Shown piece by piece: positions 33,594-43,610 of a DNA stretch of 64,000 bases. The notes under the pieces are model-generated. The model was given only the letters and a program-made list of their open reading frames with translations, did not search any database and was not told the DNA's origin. Source of the DNA: Candidatus Bathyarchaeota archaeon (GTDB taxonomy: Archaea > Thermoproteota > Bathyarchaeia > JAPDIZ01); the NCBI GenBank assembly GCA_029259355.1, contig JAPDIZ010000002.1, forward strand, positions 372,001-436,000, written 5' to 3'. Position 1 is the first letter of the stretch; each line of letters starts with the position of its first letter. Position numbers and translations under genes: made by a program.

Positions 33594-34118
33594 TTGGTCT
33601 TGGCTGGAGTCAGATCGAGCAACGAGCAGAGTTACGTAATCACCGCTTTAGTCGAGCATAGACCGGGCGTGCTGTTCCGCGTCTCCAACCTGTTTAGGAG
33701 GAGAAATTTCAACATAGAAAACATCACCGTCGGCACTGTAGACCCCACAACCGCTAGGATGACCATAGTGATCAAGGGAGATGAGAAGGTTGTGGAGCAG
33801 GTGGTTAAGCAGCTGAACAAGCTCGTCGATGTCGTTAGGGTCAGCACGCTAGACCCCGAAAACTCCGTCATCAGAGAGCTTGCGCTCGTCAAAGTACATG
33901 CACCAAACTCTACAGCGAGAGGAGACATAGTGCAGTTTGCTGAGGTGTTTAGGGGTAGGGTGGTTGACGCCTCGAGGGAGTCGCTGATAGTTGAGGTTAC
34001 GGGAACCCCCGACAAGATAGACGCGTTCATTGACTTGATGAAGACCTATGGGGTAAAAGAGCTTGCTCGAACCGGGATAACCGCCATGGTGCGCGGCCCC
34101 AAGACAGTTCCCGGCTGA
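33594..34118 (+). CDS. ilvN: Acetolactate synthase small (regulatory) subunit
   Basis: The 174-residue protein has an N-terminal ACT domain ([36 protein letters not shown]) that binds the feedback inhibitor valine, and a C-terminal domain that activates IlvB. It starts at TTG 33594 with GGAGGTG upstream. Length matches the short IlvN/IlvH form. Confidence 0.94.
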   Translation: MVLAGVRSSNEQSYVITALVEHRPGVLFRVSNLFRRRNFNIENITVGTVDPTTARMTIVIKGDEKVVEQVVKQLNKLVDVVRVSTLDPENSVIRELALVKVHAPNSTARGDIVQFAEVFRGRVVDASRESLIVEVTGTPDKIDAFIDLMKTYGVKELARTGITAMVRGPKTVPG

Positions 34119-34134
34119 TAGGAGGTGTTTTCTG

Positions 34135-35124
34135 TTGGTTAAGGTGTACTATGACCAAGACGTGGACATGGGGGTGCTGCGAGACAAGACCATAGCTGTC
34201 ATAGGGTATGGGAGCCAAGGCCACGCACAAGCCCAAAACATGAGGGATTCTGGCTTAGACGTGATAATTGGCGTAAGGCCGGGTGGGCCTTCTTGGAACA
34301 AGGCGAAGCAGGACGGCTTTGAGGTCTTCTCCATCGAGGAGGCTTCGAAGAGAGCAGACATCATCCACATCCTCATACCCGACATGGCTCAGCCAGAAGT
34401 CTACGAAAAGAGCATTGCACCAAACCTCTCTGAGGGAAAAGCTTTGGGCTTTGCCCACGGCTTCAACATACACTTCAAAACCATAGTTCCCCCACCCTAC
34501 GTCGACGTCATAATGGTAGCGCCCAAGGCGCCGGGCGTGAAGGTGAGGGAGAGCTACGTAGCTGGCTTTGGAACGCCTGCGCTGGTAGCGGTCTACCAAG
34601 ACTACACGGGAGAGGCTTTGGCAAAGGCTTTGGCTATGGCTAAGGCCATCGGAGCGACTAGAGCTGGCGTCATCGAGACCACCTTCAAAGACGAAACCGA
34701 GAGCGACTTGATCGGCGAGCAGACGGTTTTGGTGGGGGGGCTCATCGAGCTGATCAAAGCGGGGTTCGAGATACTCGTCGAAGCAGGCTACCCACCAGAG
34801 CTCGCCTACTTCGAAGCCTGCAACGAAGCCAAGCTGATCATGGACTTGATCTACGAGAGAGGGTTTACCGGCATGCTCCAAGCGGTATCGGACACCGCCA
34901 AATATGGCGGCCTAACCGTTGGCCCAAGAGTGATCGACGAGCACGTGAAGGAGAACATGCGCAAAGCGGTTGAGCGGGTGAAGAACGGGGAGTTTGCCGA
35001 GGAGTGGATAGAGGAGTACAGGAGTGGGGCAAAGACGCTCAAGCGCTTGATGGAGGAGATCAGCAACCACGAGATCGAGAGAGTTGGGCGGGTAATACGG
35101 AGGATGGCTGGTATAGAGAAGTAG
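34135..35124 (+). CDS. ilvC: Ketol-acid reductoisomerase
   Basis: The 329-residue class I KARI has the Rossmann motif [20 protein letters not shown], the cofactor loop VRPGGPSW, and metal-binding residues in [19 protein letters not shown] and [17 protein letters not shown]. It rearranges and reduces acetolactate or acetohydroxybutyrate. Start TTG 34135 follows a GGAGGTG site, 16 bp after ilvN. Confidence 0.96.
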   Translation: MVKVYYDQDVDMGVLRDKTIAVIGYGSQGHAQAQNMRDSGLDVIIGVRPGGPSWNKAKQDGFEVFSIEEASKRADIIHILIPDMAQPEVYEKSIAPNLSEGKALGFAHGFNIHFKTIVPPPYVDVIMVAPKAPGVKVRESYVAGFGTPALVAVYQDYTGEALAKALAMAKAIGATRAGVIETTFKDETESDLIGEQTVLVGGLIELIKAGFEILVEAGYPPELAYFEACNEAKLIMDLIYERGFTGMLQAVSDTAKYGGLTVGPRVIDEHVKENMRKAVERVKNGEFAEEWIEEYRSGAKTLKRLMEEISNHEIERVGRVIRRMAGIEK

Positions 35125-35133
35125 GAGGAGGTA

Positions 35134-36408
35134 GTGCTGCCGGGCTTTACCATGGCTGAGAAGATCTTGGCTAAGAAAGCTGGGCGAGAAAGGGTAGAGC
35201 CTGGCGAGATCGTGGAGGCTGAGGTAGACCTCGCAATGGTCCATGACCTCACAGGCCCTCTGACGGTGGAGGTCTTTGAGAAGATAGGTGCTGAGAGGGT
35301 TTGGGATCCCAACAAGATCGTGGTGGTGTTTGATCACCAAGTACCCGCAGACTCCACGAGGTCGGCTGAGCTCCAGAAGAAGATGAGAAGGTTTGTAGCG
35401 GATCAGGGAATCAAGCACTTCTTCGACGTGGGGAGGGGAGGGATATGTCATCAAGTCCTCCCTGAAAGCGGCTTGGTTAGGCCAGGGATGCTCGTGGTTG
35501 GAGCCGACTCACATACCTGCACCTACGGCGCTTTGGGAGCTTTCTCCACGGGAATAGGAGCTACCGACATGGCCTACGTATTCGCAACTGGGAAGCTATG
35601 GTTCAAGGTGCCCCCCACCACGCGCGTGGAAGTGGTTGGGGAGCTGCCTCGAGGGGTATACGCCAAGGATGTCATCCTCGCAGTAGCTGGGGAAATTGGG
35701 TCTGATGGAGCTAACTACATGGCGATAGAGTTCTGCGGAGAGGTGGTGAAGCGCTTCTCGGTAGATGAGAGGCTAACCCTGTGTAACATGGCGGTTGAGC
35801 TTGGAGCGAAGACAGGGCTTGTGGAGCCCGATGAAAAGACCGCATCCTACCTTGGTGCAAACCCCTCCTCTATGGGTGAGGTGGTGAGGAGCGACGAGGA
35901 TGCGGAGTACGCAGATCAGCGCGTGCTTGACGCGAGCGGCTTGGAGCCCATGGTGGCATGCCCACACTCCGTAGACAACGTAAAGCCTGTGTCGGAGGTT
36001 GTGGGGACCTCCATAGACCAAGCGTTCATAGGCTCATGCACTAATGGTAGGATACCCGATCTGAGAGAAGCGGCTCGCATCCTCAGGGAAAGAACCGTCA
36101 GCGATGGGGTTAGGCTTGTGGTGATACCTGCGTCGCAGAGGGTGTATGAGCAAGCGGTGAGGGAGGGCTTGGTGGAGGTGTTTGTGAAGGCAGGTGCGGT
36201 GGTGTGCCCCCCGACGTGCGGGCCATGCCTTGGGGGGCACATGGGTGTTTTGGCCTCAGGTGAGCGGTGCATAAGCTCTTCGAACCGAAACTTTGTTGGG
36301 CGTATGGGAAGCCGCGAATCCGAGGTTTTTCTTGCTTCTCCCGCAACTGTCGCGGCTTCTGCCGTAGCTGGCGAGATCGCTGATCCACGCGACTTTTTGG
36401 GGGATTAG
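35134..36408 (+). CDS. leuC: 3-isopropylmalate dehydratase large subunit
   Basis: The 424-residue aconitase-family subunit has iron-sulfur ligands in GADSHTCTYGAL and in the distal GAVVCPPTCGPCLGGHMGVL (Cys-x2-Cys), and the GSCTNGRIPDLREAA motif. Archaeal LeuC proteins can overlap functionally with homoaconitase, but leuD, leuB and leuA adjacent fix the pathway. GTG 35134 has GGAGGAGG upstream; ATG 35152 is an alternative. Confidence 0.94.
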   Translation: MLPGFTMAEKILAKKAGRERVEPGEIVEAEVDLAMVHDLTGPLTVEVFEKIGAERVWDPNKIVVVFDHQVPADSTRSAELQKKMRRFVADQGIKHFFDVGRGGICHQVLPESGLVRPGMLVVGADSHTCTYGALGAFSTGIGATDMAYVFATGKLWFKVPPTTRVEVVGELPRGVYAKDVILAVAGEIGSDGANYMAIEFCGEVVKRFSVDERLTLCNMAVELGAKTGLVEPDEKTASYLGANPSSMGEVVRSDEDAEYADQRVLDASGLEPMVACPHSVDNVKPVSEVVGTSIDQAFIGSCTNGRIPDLREAARILRERTVSDGVRLVVIPASQRVYEQAVREGLVEVFVKAGAVVCPPTCGPCLGGHMGVLASGERCISSSNRNFVGRMGSRESEVFLASPATVAASAVAGEIADPRDFLGD

Positions 36409-36411
36409 CTG

Positions 36412-36906
36412 TTGAGGGTTGAGGGCAAGGCTGTCAAATTTGGCGACAACATCGACACCGATGTGATCATTCCCGGAAAGTACTTGGTGTACACTGAGCC
36501 AGAGGTTTTGGCTCAACACGCGATGGAAGGCGTAGACCCCGACTTCTCCAAGAGGGCTAGGGAGGGCGTGGTGATAGTTGCTGGCAAAAACTTTGGCTGT
36601 GGCTCAAGCCGCGAGCAAGCACCTATAGCGCTCAAGCACGCAGGCGTGAGGTGCGTGGTGGCTAAGTCGTTTGCGAGGATCTTCCTTAGAAACGCCATAA
36701 ACGTTGGGCTCCCCGTGGTGGAGGCGGATATCCTCAACGAGGTAGACGAGGGGGACGTAATCGCCGTAGACCTCTCGTCTGGAGCTGTGGCAGACCTCAG
36801 CAAAGGCTTTTTCAAGCCCATCAAGCCGTTTCCTGACTTTTTGCTCGAGATACTAAGGGATGGGGGCTTGGTCGAGCACCTTAAGAAGAGGGGGTTTGGG
36901 AAGTGA
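36412..36906 (+). CDS. leuD: 3-isopropylmalate dehydratase small subunit
   Basis: The 164-residue swivel domain partner of LeuC has [20 protein letters not shown] and the substrate-recognition motif [20 protein letters not shown]. It starts at TTG 36412, 3 bp after the leuC stop, and overlaps leuB by GTGA. A full-length archaeal small subunit with nothing missing. Confidence 0.95.
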   Translation: MRVEGKAVKFGDNIDTDVIIPGKYLVYTEPEVLAQHAMEGVDPDFSKRAREGVVIVAGKNFGCGSSREQAPIALKHAGVRCVVAKSFARIFLRNAINVGLPVVEADILNEVDEGDVIAVDLSSGAVADLSKGFFKPIKPFPDFLLEILRDGGLVEHLKKRGFGK

Positions 36907-37934
36907 GCAGGTATAGGATCGCTGTGATACCGGGGGATGGAATTGGTCCCGAGATAACCGAAGCAACCCTTAGAGTATTGACCGCAGTCGCTGACCGCTA
37001 CGGAATCGGGCTGGATCTGGTGGAGGTCGAGGCTGGAGATAGGTGTTTTGAGAAGCGTGGAGTAGCCCTCCCCGAAGACACAGTAGAAGCCATAAGATCT
37101 AGCGATGCCTGCCTAAAGGGGCCTGTGGGCGAAACCGCGTTCGACGTGGTGGTTAGGCTTAGGCTGATGTTCGACCTCTACGCCAACGTACGCCCCATAA
37201 AGGCGTATCCAAACGTCCCAGCGCTTAGGCCAGACATAGACTTCGTGTTTGTCAGGGAAAACACCGAGGACGTGTACAAGGGGCTGGAGCACATGATCGA
37301 CGACAACACAGCAGTGTGTCTGAGGGTGATCACGCGAAGAGGATGCGAGCGCATTGCTCGCTTCGCTTTTGAGCTAGCTAGGCAGAGGGGGCGTAGAAAG
37401 CTCGTCACCGCCATACACAAGGCTAACGTGATGAGGGTTACGTGCGGGCTCTTCGCCAGCGTATGCAGAGAGGTGGCTAAGGAGTACTCAGATGTGGAGC
37501 TTCAAGAGCTCTACGTAGATGCAGCCGCCATGCACCTGATCAAGCGACCCCACGAGTTCGACGTCCTAGTCACCACCAACATGTTTGGAGACATACTCTC
37601 CGACGAAGCTGCTCAGCTCATAGGAGGATTGGGCATGGCGCCCGGAGCCAACATAGGCGACAACTTCGGGCTCTTCGAGCCAATACACGGCTCCGCCCCC
37701 AAGTACGCGGGAAAGGGTGTGGCAAACCCCTGCGCCATGATACTAGCTGCCAAGATGATGCTGGAGTGGCTTGGAGCAAAGCGCCGAGACGAGAGGTGTA
37801 GAGAGGCTGCTCGAGAAGTGGATGAAGTGGTGGCGAAGGCGTTTGGGGAGGGCGTGATGACCCCCGACCTAGGGGGGAGCTACAGAACACACGAAGTTGG
37901 TGAGTATATCGCCTCAAAAATTGTTGGGAGGTGA
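36903..37934 (+). CDS. leuB: 3-isopropylmalate dehydrogenase
   Basis: The 343-residue NAD-dependent decarboxylating dehydrogenase has [20 protein letters not shown], the metal and substrate site [15 protein letters not shown] and [20 protein letters not shown], and [20 protein letters not shown] for NAD. The same family includes homoisocitrate and isocitrate enzymes; position in the leu operon decides for LeuB. GTG 36903 overlaps the leuD stop by 4 bp. Confidence 0.93.
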   Translation: MSRYRIAVIPGDGIGPEITEATLRVLTAVADRYGIGLDLVEVEAGDRCFEKRGVALPEDTVEAIRSSDACLKGPVGETAFDVVVRLRLMFDLYANVRPIKAYPNVPALRPDIDFVFVRENTEDVYKGLEHMIDDNTAVCLRVITRRGCERIARFAFELARQRGRRKLVTAIHKANVMRVTCGLFASVCREVAKEYSDVELQELYVDAAAMHLIKRPHEFDVLVTTNMFGDILSDEAAQLIGGLGMAPGANIGDNFGLFEPIHGSAPKYAGKGVANPCAMILAAKMMLEWLGAKRRDERCREAAREVDEVVAKAFGEGVMTPDLGGSYRTHEVGEYIASKIVGR

Positions 37935-37938
37935 GAGG

Positions 37939-39456
37939 ATGAGCCTACCTAGTCCGGATTACGTCAGGATATTCGACACGACCTTGAGAGATGGAGAGCA
38001 GATGCCGGGAGTTTCGCTAACTCCTCAAGACAAGCTCGAGATAGCTAGGCAGCTAGCAAAGCTTGGAGTAGACACCATAGAGGCTGGTTTTCCGCAAGTC
38101 TCTAAGGGAGAGGAGGAGGCGGTCAAGCTAATAGCTCGCGAGGGCTTGGATGTGGAGATCTGTGCTCTCGCAAGAGCTGACAAAAAAGACATCGACATCG
38201 CGATAGGGTGTGATGTTAACTGCGTCCACACCTTCATAGCCACCTCCGAGCTCCACATGAAGTACAAGCTCCAGATGACCCCAGAGGAGGTTCTCGAGCG
38301 AGCTGTCGAAAGCGTTGAGTACATAAAGGCGCATGGGCTCATCTGCGAATTCTCAGCTGAAGACGCCACCAGATCCAACAGAGACTTTTTGAGAAGAGTC
38401 TACGTAGCAGCTGCTGAGGCTGGAGCTGATAGGCTCAACATACCAGATACCGTGGGCGTCATGATACCCAAGAAGATGTACGAGCTGGTGAAGGACATAG
38501 CTGAGGCAACGGGCAAGCTCATAAGCGTACACTGCCACGACGACTTCGGCATGGCAGTAGCCAACTCGCTAGCCGGCGTAGAGGCGGGAGCAAGGCAGGT
38601 TCACGCAACCGTCAACGGAATAGGCGAACGCGCTGGAAACGCTGCGCTTGAGGAGGTCGTGGTAGCGCTCCACCTCCTATACGAGATGGAGACTGGGGTA
38701 AACACCCAGCTGATAAGCGAGACATCTCAGCTCGTGTCTAGGCTAACAGGAGTTTACGTCCAGCCCAACAAGGCTGTGGTGGGTGCAAACGCTTTTGCCC
38801 ACGAGTCGGGGATACATACCCACGGCGTGATCTCCCACCCACTAACCTACGAGCCCATTCCGCCTGAGTACGTGGGGAGGAGACGTAGGCTTGTAGCTGG
38901 AAAGCACGCAGGAGCTCATGGGCTCAAGGCAGAGCTTGAGGCTATGGGCATATACCCCACTGACGAGCAGCTCAGGGTTATCTTGGAGAGGGTTAAGGAG
39001 CTTGGTGACAAGGGCAAGACCATCACCGATGCCGACCTCTTGGCGATCGCCAGATCGGTGGTGGGAGGTGTTCAGCTAGAGGAGAGGGTGGTTTCGCTAG
39101 CTGACCTAGTCGTCACCACAGGCACCAACATAATGCCCACAGCCTCGGTCAAGCTGATCATGGGCGATACTGAGCGACAAGCCGCTGAGATAGGCGTTGG
39201 CCCGGTAGACGCTGCTATGAAAGCTGTTCAGAAAATAACCAAGGACTTGGTGGATGCTAGGCTTAGGGAGTTTAGGCTCGAAGCCGTTACGGGAGGCTCC
39301 GACGCGCTAGCTGAGGTAACTGTTAGGGTAGAGGACGATGAAGGCAACGTAGTCTCCGCTACCGCAGCTAGAGAGGACATAGTACTCGCTGGCGTAGAAG
39401 CGTACATTGAGGGAATAAACAAGCTGTTGGTGAGGAAAAAGGTAGGTGGAGGCTAA
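37939..39456 (+). CDS. leuA: 2-isopropylmalate synthase (or citramalate synthase)
   Basis: From ATG 37939 (GAGAGG upstream) the 505-residue enzyme has the DRE-TIM catalytic start RIFDTTLRDGEQMPGVSLTP, a metal site HCHDDFGMAVANSLAGVEAG, the GIGERAGNAALEEVVVAL motif and a C-terminal LeuA allosteric domain ending IEGINKLL. It condenses 2-oxoisovalerate and acetyl-CoA. Archaeal citramalate synthase (CimA) is very similar and cannot be excluded from the sequence alone. It ends the seven-gene operon and overlaps the convergent macro-domain gene by 4 bp. Confidence 0.9.
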   Translation: MSLPSPDYVRIFDTTLRDGEQMPGVSLTPQDKLEIARQLAKLGVDTIEAGFPQVSKGEEEAVKLIAREGLDVEICALARADKKDIDIAIGCDVNCVHTFIATSELHMKYKLQMTPEEVLERAVESVEYIKAHGLICEFSAEDATRSNRDFLRRVYVAAAEAGADRLNIPDTVGVMIPKKMYELVKDIAEATGKLISVHCHDDFGMAVANSLAGVEAGARQVHATVNGIGERAGNAALEEVVVALHLLYEMETGVNTQLISETSQLVSRLTGVYVQPNKAVVGANAFAHESGIHTHGVISHPLTYEPIPPEYVGRRRRLVAGKHAGAHGLKAELEAMGIYPTDEQLRVILERVKELGDKGKTITDADLLAIARSVVGGVQLEERVVSLADLVVTTGTNIMPTASVKLIMGDTERQAAEIGVGPVDAAMKAVQKITKDLVDARLREFRLEAVTGGSDALAEVTVRVEDDEGNVVSATAAREDIVLAGVEAYIEGINKLLVRKKVGGG

Positions 39457-39995
39457 GCTCCAAACACCTTTTTCATCGCTTCCTCAAACTTCTTCGTCAT
39501 ATCGTCTGAGATGCTCACCAGCCTAATCTCAGAGACCCCGGTGCCCTCGTCTATCTTTTTCTTCAGCTCCTCGCACATAACCTCGGTAACGACCTCCGCG
39601 GGTACGCCCCCAACGCCAGCGCCCAAAGCAGGTATGGCTATGGTCTTCGCCCCCACCTCATCGGCGCATTCTAGCGCAGCTCTGGTAGCTGCCCTAACGT
39701 TTTCCGCACCGATCCTCATTGCTGGCCTCTCCATGGTGGGGGCGTGGATCACCCACTTAGCCCTCAGCCTACCAGCGGTGGTGGCTATAGCCTTCCCCAC
39801 TGGAACGGGAGCGTGCTTCATGGCCTCTCTCTCGATTTCCTCCCCACCTGCTCTCTTGATCGCTCCAGCAACCCCTCCTCCCATGATCATCTGGCTATTG
39901 GCTGCGTTTACGATGGCGTCAACCTCTTGCTGGGTTATGTCACCCGTTGCAGCTCGTATCTTCACGCCCTTGTAGGAAACCTCCACCAAAACCAC
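39453..39995 (-). CDS. Macro-domain (ADP-ribose-binding) protein
   Basis: The 180-residue single macro domain has VDAIVNAANSQMIMGGGVAG (the NAAN and GGGVAG loops that hold ADP-ribose), WVIHAPTMERP and IAIPALGAGVGGVPAE. Such proteins remove or bind ADP-ribose and its acetyl ester. It is convergent with leuA and divergent from the membrane protein at 40058. Confidence 0.92.
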   Translation of the reverse strand: MVLVEVSYKGVKIRAATGDITQQEVDAIVNAANSQMIMGGGVAGAIKRAGGEEIEREAMKHAPVPVGKAIATTAGRLRAKWVIHAPTMERPAMRIGAENVRAATRAALECADEVGAKTIAIPALGAGVGGVPAEVVTEVMCEELKKKIDEGTGVSEIRLVSISDDMTKKFEEAMKKVFGA

Positions 39996-40057
39996 CCACT
40001 ATCACATGTCTGTAAATGGGCAAAATCTTTTACTGATACCCACTGGTTGGTTGGCGG

Positions 40058-41758
40058 TTGCTGGTGAGCGTATTGGGGAGAAGGGAAAAAGCCCTCCTCG
40101 CCTTATGCTGCCTCTCGGGGGTTCTCTGCAGAGAGCTTCCAGCCGTGAGATTTGGCCTTCCCTACAGCTTCGACCCCTGGGAAGCAGCTACCCACGTTCG
40201 GATAGCTGCTGAACTCGGTAGATTTGTTAAGACGCCGCAGGGGCCGCTATTCTACTGCTTGATGCTCTCAGCAAAGCATCTGCTCAGCGTTGACGTAGTC
40301 GTCGTGTTCACCTACCTCACCCCCTTATTCTCCTTTGCTTGCATTCTCTCGGTGTTCTGCACCACCAAAAGGGTGTTTGGCAGCGAGGTAGCTGGGCTGT
40401 ACGTAGCAGCTCTAGCCGCTTTTGCGGGGATACTTGTCCACCAGACCTCTATAGCGGTCCCGGAATCCCTCGGGCTTGTGCAGGCCTCCATGGCGCTACT
40501 CGCGCTTTCGGTGGCGATTAGGAGGTGGTCTCCAAGAGCCTTTTCGTTATTCACGCTGTTTTGGCTTTTTACCCTGCTCTCCCACCACCTCACTTTTTCG
40601 CTGATGCTGTTGGGGGCGTGGATATTTTGCGCAGGAGCGCTCTATCACGGAGCTGGAGGCAAGGTCGTAAGGGCTGTCTTGGCTCTCTCAGCAGTTACCG
40701 CAGCGGTAGGCCTTCTGGTATGGCTTCTCCTAATCCCCGAGTACACATATGGCTTCCTCTGGCTGGTGCTTCAGTACACGGGCGTGTTTCGCCTAGCAAT
40801 CTCGGCTCTGCTTTCCGCGACGTTTGCTGCTCTAGCTCTACTGCTTATGAAGCACCTAAGGCCTGAGGATTTGGAGCGCTACAAAGCAGCTCCTCTACTG
40901 GCTTCGCTAGTCCTCTTCCTCATGTTCTCATCGATCATGATGGTAGCTGTTCCCGCCGTTAGCCGAATACCTATCTCAGCGGACCTCCTGATCTTCCACC
41001 TAACCCCCACGGTTCTGCTGGTGGTGTTTCCCGCAACGATAGGGCTGCTCTCCCCATCTTCGCTCAAGGAGTGGGTGCCTAAGCTCTTTCCCCTCTCGTG
41101 GTCTCTGTCCCCAATCTGCGCAGCTATCGCGCTGGTGCTGTCTCCTTGGCTCGTAGTGAGCTATAGGTTTTCCACACTACTCCTGATATCCGCTCTTCCG
41201 TACGCTGGAGTCGGCTACCAGAGGCTGATGGCGGGGCTGAAGCCAAAGTATAGGGTTGTCGCTGCTGTGTACTTGGCGTACGCTGTGCTAGCTATGGTGT
41301 ACCTCGCCTACCCCCCGCCTGAGCAGATACTGGGCTACAACGAGGCATACTTCCCCCCTGAGATACACTCGTGCGCATGGGCTATGGCTAGGTGTAGCCC
41401 CAGCTACTCCTTCGACTCTGACCACAGGCTCGGAGTCGCTCTTCGGTACTACACCAAGAGATGGGTTTGGCTAGGAAATGAGACTTCGTGGCTTGGCGTC
41501 GTCAGCCAGAAAGGAGATGTGATTCCACTCTACCAAGAGATAGGGTATGTCGTAATGTCTGAGTCTATGACCAAGTACGTCGTGCTGGGGTCTATACTAA
41601 GGTACGATAAGCCCCTTCCACCAGAAGCCTTAGACTTTTTGAACTCCAACTCCGTAGTGCTCAGGCTATACGACTCGAGAGAAGCTCAGGTGTTCTTCAA
41701 CTCCCGTGCAGCTCCCGTGGGAGAGCCTCTTCCCTATCTAAGAGGCTTGGAGACGTAG
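40058..41758 (+). CDS. Polytopic membrane protein, GT-C-like
   Basis: The 566-residue protein has about 12 hydrophobic helices followed by an extracellular C-terminal domain of about 140 residues. A short SFDPWEAATHVRIAAELGRF segment after TM1 places acidic and His residues where GT-C glycosyltransferases have their first-loop catalytic acid. TM segments include LLVWLLLIPEYTYGFLWLVL. I see no firm family signature, so substrate and reaction are unknown; transport is an alternative. TTG 40058 is the start. The end overlaps elp3 by 25 bp. Confidence 0.65.
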   Translation: MLVSVLGRREKALLALCCLSGVLCRELPAVRFGLPYSFDPWEAATHVRIAAELGRFVKTPQGPLFYCLMLSAKHLLSVDVVVVFTYLTPLFSFACILSVFCTTKRVFGSEVAGLYVAALAAFAGILVHQTSIAVPESLGLVQASMALLALSVAIRRWSPRAFSLFTLFWLFTLLSHHLTFSLMLLGAWIFCAGALYHGAGGKVVRAVLALSAVTAAVGLLVWLLLIPEYTYGFLWLVLQYTGVFRLAISALLSATFAALALLLMKHLRPEDLERYKAAPLLASLVLFLMFSSIMMVAVPAVSRIPISADLLIFHLTPTVLLVVFPATIGLLSPSSLKEWVPKLFPLSWSLSPICAAIALVLSPWLVVSYRFSTLLLISALPYAGVGYQRLMAGLKPKYRVVAAVYLAYAVLAMVYLAYPPPEQILGYNEAYFPPEIHSCAWAMARCSPSYSFDSDHRLGVALRYYTKRWVWLGNETSWLGVVSQKGDVIPLYQEIGYVVMSESMTKYVVLGSILRYDKPLPPEALDFLNSNSVVLRLYDSREAQVFFNSRAAPVGEPLPYLRGLET

Positions 41759-43362
41759 GGGCCGTCGGGGGAGTAGCCCAGCTTATAGTAGTAAGGCTTA
41801 ACCCCTAACCCACTCGTCACCAAGATCTTCTTAGCGTCAAACTCCTCCCTAGCTATTCGCTCAGCCTCTTTTAGTAAAAGCTCTCCTAAGCCAGCGTGCT
41901 GCCAAGACGTGGGGGAGGAGCTGCCTACGGGGACCATCTGGCCGTAGACGTGAAGCTCCCTCACGATGGCTGAGGGCTTCTCCACCACCTCTGGCCGATG
42001 AGCTCTCTCCGAGGGAATCCTCAGCCTCAGATAAGCAATCAAAACATCTCTCTCCACATCCTCAACCGAGAGGAACACGTCAAAGCCTCCGCAGGAGCTT
42101 TCCCGGATAACCCTAGTCTCGACGCTGTCTCTAGATGGCCTATAGCCCTCCTTAAGCTCCACCAGCCCCACTTCCCTACACCTTATGCACCTACACCTAT
42201 ACCCCATCTCCCTCAGCCTCTTCAGCACCAGCTCCCGCAAGTTGCTCGCCTTTACCCCAGCCACTATCTCGTGAGCGGGGATGTCCCTCATAACGCGCAT
42301 TATCCTAACCCAAGGCGGAACAAGCTTCTTAGCCTCAGCAATTAGCTCAACAGCTTCCTCGGTTTCGAGGGGCTTATACTCCCCCCTTAGGTACATCTCG
42401 TAGAGCTTAGTTCCCTCTATGACCAAGCAGGGGTATATCTTGAGCATATCAGGCTTGAACCAGTCTTCTTGGAAGATTGCGCGAAAAGCCGCTAGGTCTC
42501 TCTCGAAGCTGGATCCCGGAAGTCCAGGCATCATGTGGTAGCAGACCTTTAGCCCAGCATCCTTCAGCACCTGCGTAGCCTTTTCAACATCTTCCACAGA
42601 GTGGCCTCTATCAACCAGCTCGTAGATGTCGTCGTAGATGGTCTGAACCCCAACTTCTACGCGAGTTGCCCCAAGCTCAAGCATCCTATCCACGTCGCTC
42701 TCCCTACACCAATCCGGCCTAGTCTCGACGGTTATCCCCGAGTTCCTTATAGGAGCAGTTTCAGCCAGCTTCTTAGCCTCCTCAAGCGAAGAGGTTTTTC
42801 TACCGATTAGCGCATCCAAGCAACCCTTCACAAACCACCTCTGATACTCCTCGGGCGTAGCGGGAAAAGTCCCACCCATCAGGATCAGCTCAACCTTGTC
42901 CACTTCGTGCCCAATCGCCCTCAGCTGCGCTATCCTAGAAACCACTTGCTTGTAAGGATCGTAGCTGTGCTGAGCTCCTCTCATAGCCGCTGGTTCCTTG
43001 CCCGTATAGCTCTGTGGAGAGCGAGGTGGCCCTCCGGGGCAGTAGATGCAGGGAGAAGGCTTTGGACACGGGTAGGGTTTGGACATCACTGCGATGACCG
43101 TTACGCCCGATAGCGTCCTCGTCCTCTTCCTACGCAAAACCGGGAGTAGCTTATTCCTCTCTTCCTCAGTCAAACAAGCTATGATCTCGGAGTTGCTGGG
43201 GATGCGAGCAGCCGAAAACCTCCGGCAAACCCTTACCTTAACCCTGTTTACGTCTTCGGGGCTGGGAGAATCGAGTTTGAGGAGCTCTTCAGCAATAACT
43301 CTACATACTTGAAAAGCATCAGGGGAGAGCGTGGGCGAAAAACCAGCTGTTTGATAGGCCAT
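41734..43362 (-). CDS. elp3: Elp3 radical-SAM tRNA wobble-uridine acetyltransferase
   Basis: The 542-residue archaeal Elp3 has the radical-SAM cluster motif in CPKPSPCIYCPGGPPRSPQS and its downstream TFPATPEEYQRWFVKGCLDA, ETRPDWCRESDVDRMLELG, and a GNAT domain at the C-end (GLGELLLKEAERIAREEF). It installs carboxymethyl at wobble U34 of tRNA. It is downstream of eS30 (21 bp), probably co-transcribed. Confidence 0.95.
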   Translation of the reverse strand: MAYQTAGFSPTLSPDAFQVCRVIAEELLKLDSPSPEDVNRVKVRVCRRFSAARIPSNSEIIACLTEEERNKLLPVLRRKRTRTLSGVTVIAVMSKPYPCPKPSPCIYCPGGPPRSPQSYTGKEPAAMRGAQHSYDPYKQVVSRIAQLRAIGHEVDKVELILMGGTFPATPEEYQRWFVKGCLDALIGRKTSSLEEAKKLAETAPIRNSGITVETRPDWCRESDVDRMLELGATRVEVGVQTIYDDIYELVDRGHSVEDVEKATQVLKDAGLKVCYHMMPGLPGSSFERDLAAFRAIFQEDWFKPDMLKIYPCLVIEGTKLYEMYLRGEYKPLETEEAVELIAEAKKLVPPWVRIMRVMRDIPAHEIVAGVKASNLRELVLKRLREMGYRCRCIRCREVGLVELKEGYRPSRDSVETRVIRESSCGGFDVFLSVEDVERDVLIAYLRLRIPSERAHRPEVVEKPSAIVRELHVYGQMVPVGSSSPTSWQHAGLGELLLKEAERIAREEFDAKKILVTSGLGVKPYYYKLGYSPDGPYVSKPLR

Positions 43363-43382
43363 CTCCCGAGAAATGGTCTAAG

Positions 43383-43553
43383 CTACACAAGCACCCAGTT
43401 CTGGCCAGGCTTTCTCCCCAAGATAAACCTCTTCTCGTAGTTTCGGAGGTTGCGATACCTTGGGAAGGGCTTAGTCTTTGGCCTAGCCGGAATCTTGGGA
43501 GTTTGAGACCTAACCTTACCAGCTTTTGTAAGGCTTCCGTGAGAGCCAGGCAT
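43383..43553 (-). CDS. rps30e: Ribosomal protein eS30
   Basis: This 56-residue gene is easy to overlook: ATG 43553 to TAG 43383. It reads [20 protein letters not shown], then [20 protein letters not shown], ending PGQNWVLV, the conserved eS30 pattern ([16 protein letters not shown]) of archaeal small subunits. A CTTTTTATTC TATA-like box near 43595 and AGAGGTGA before the start suggest its own promoter, separate from pyrK. elp3 follows. Confidence 0.94.
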   Translation of the reverse strand: MPGSHGSLTKAGKVRSQTPKIPARPKTKPFPRYRNLRNYEKRFILGRKPGQNWVLV

Positions 43554-43610
43554 ACCTCATTCACCTCTGCAGATGAGTAGAAGAGCACGCGCTGAATAAA
43601 AAGCATTCGC

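Noticed and set aside
37897-37938. Upstream start for leuA inside leuB
   Set aside because: The extra 14 residues only overlap leuB; ATG 37939 has a ribosome site and aligns with the family start.
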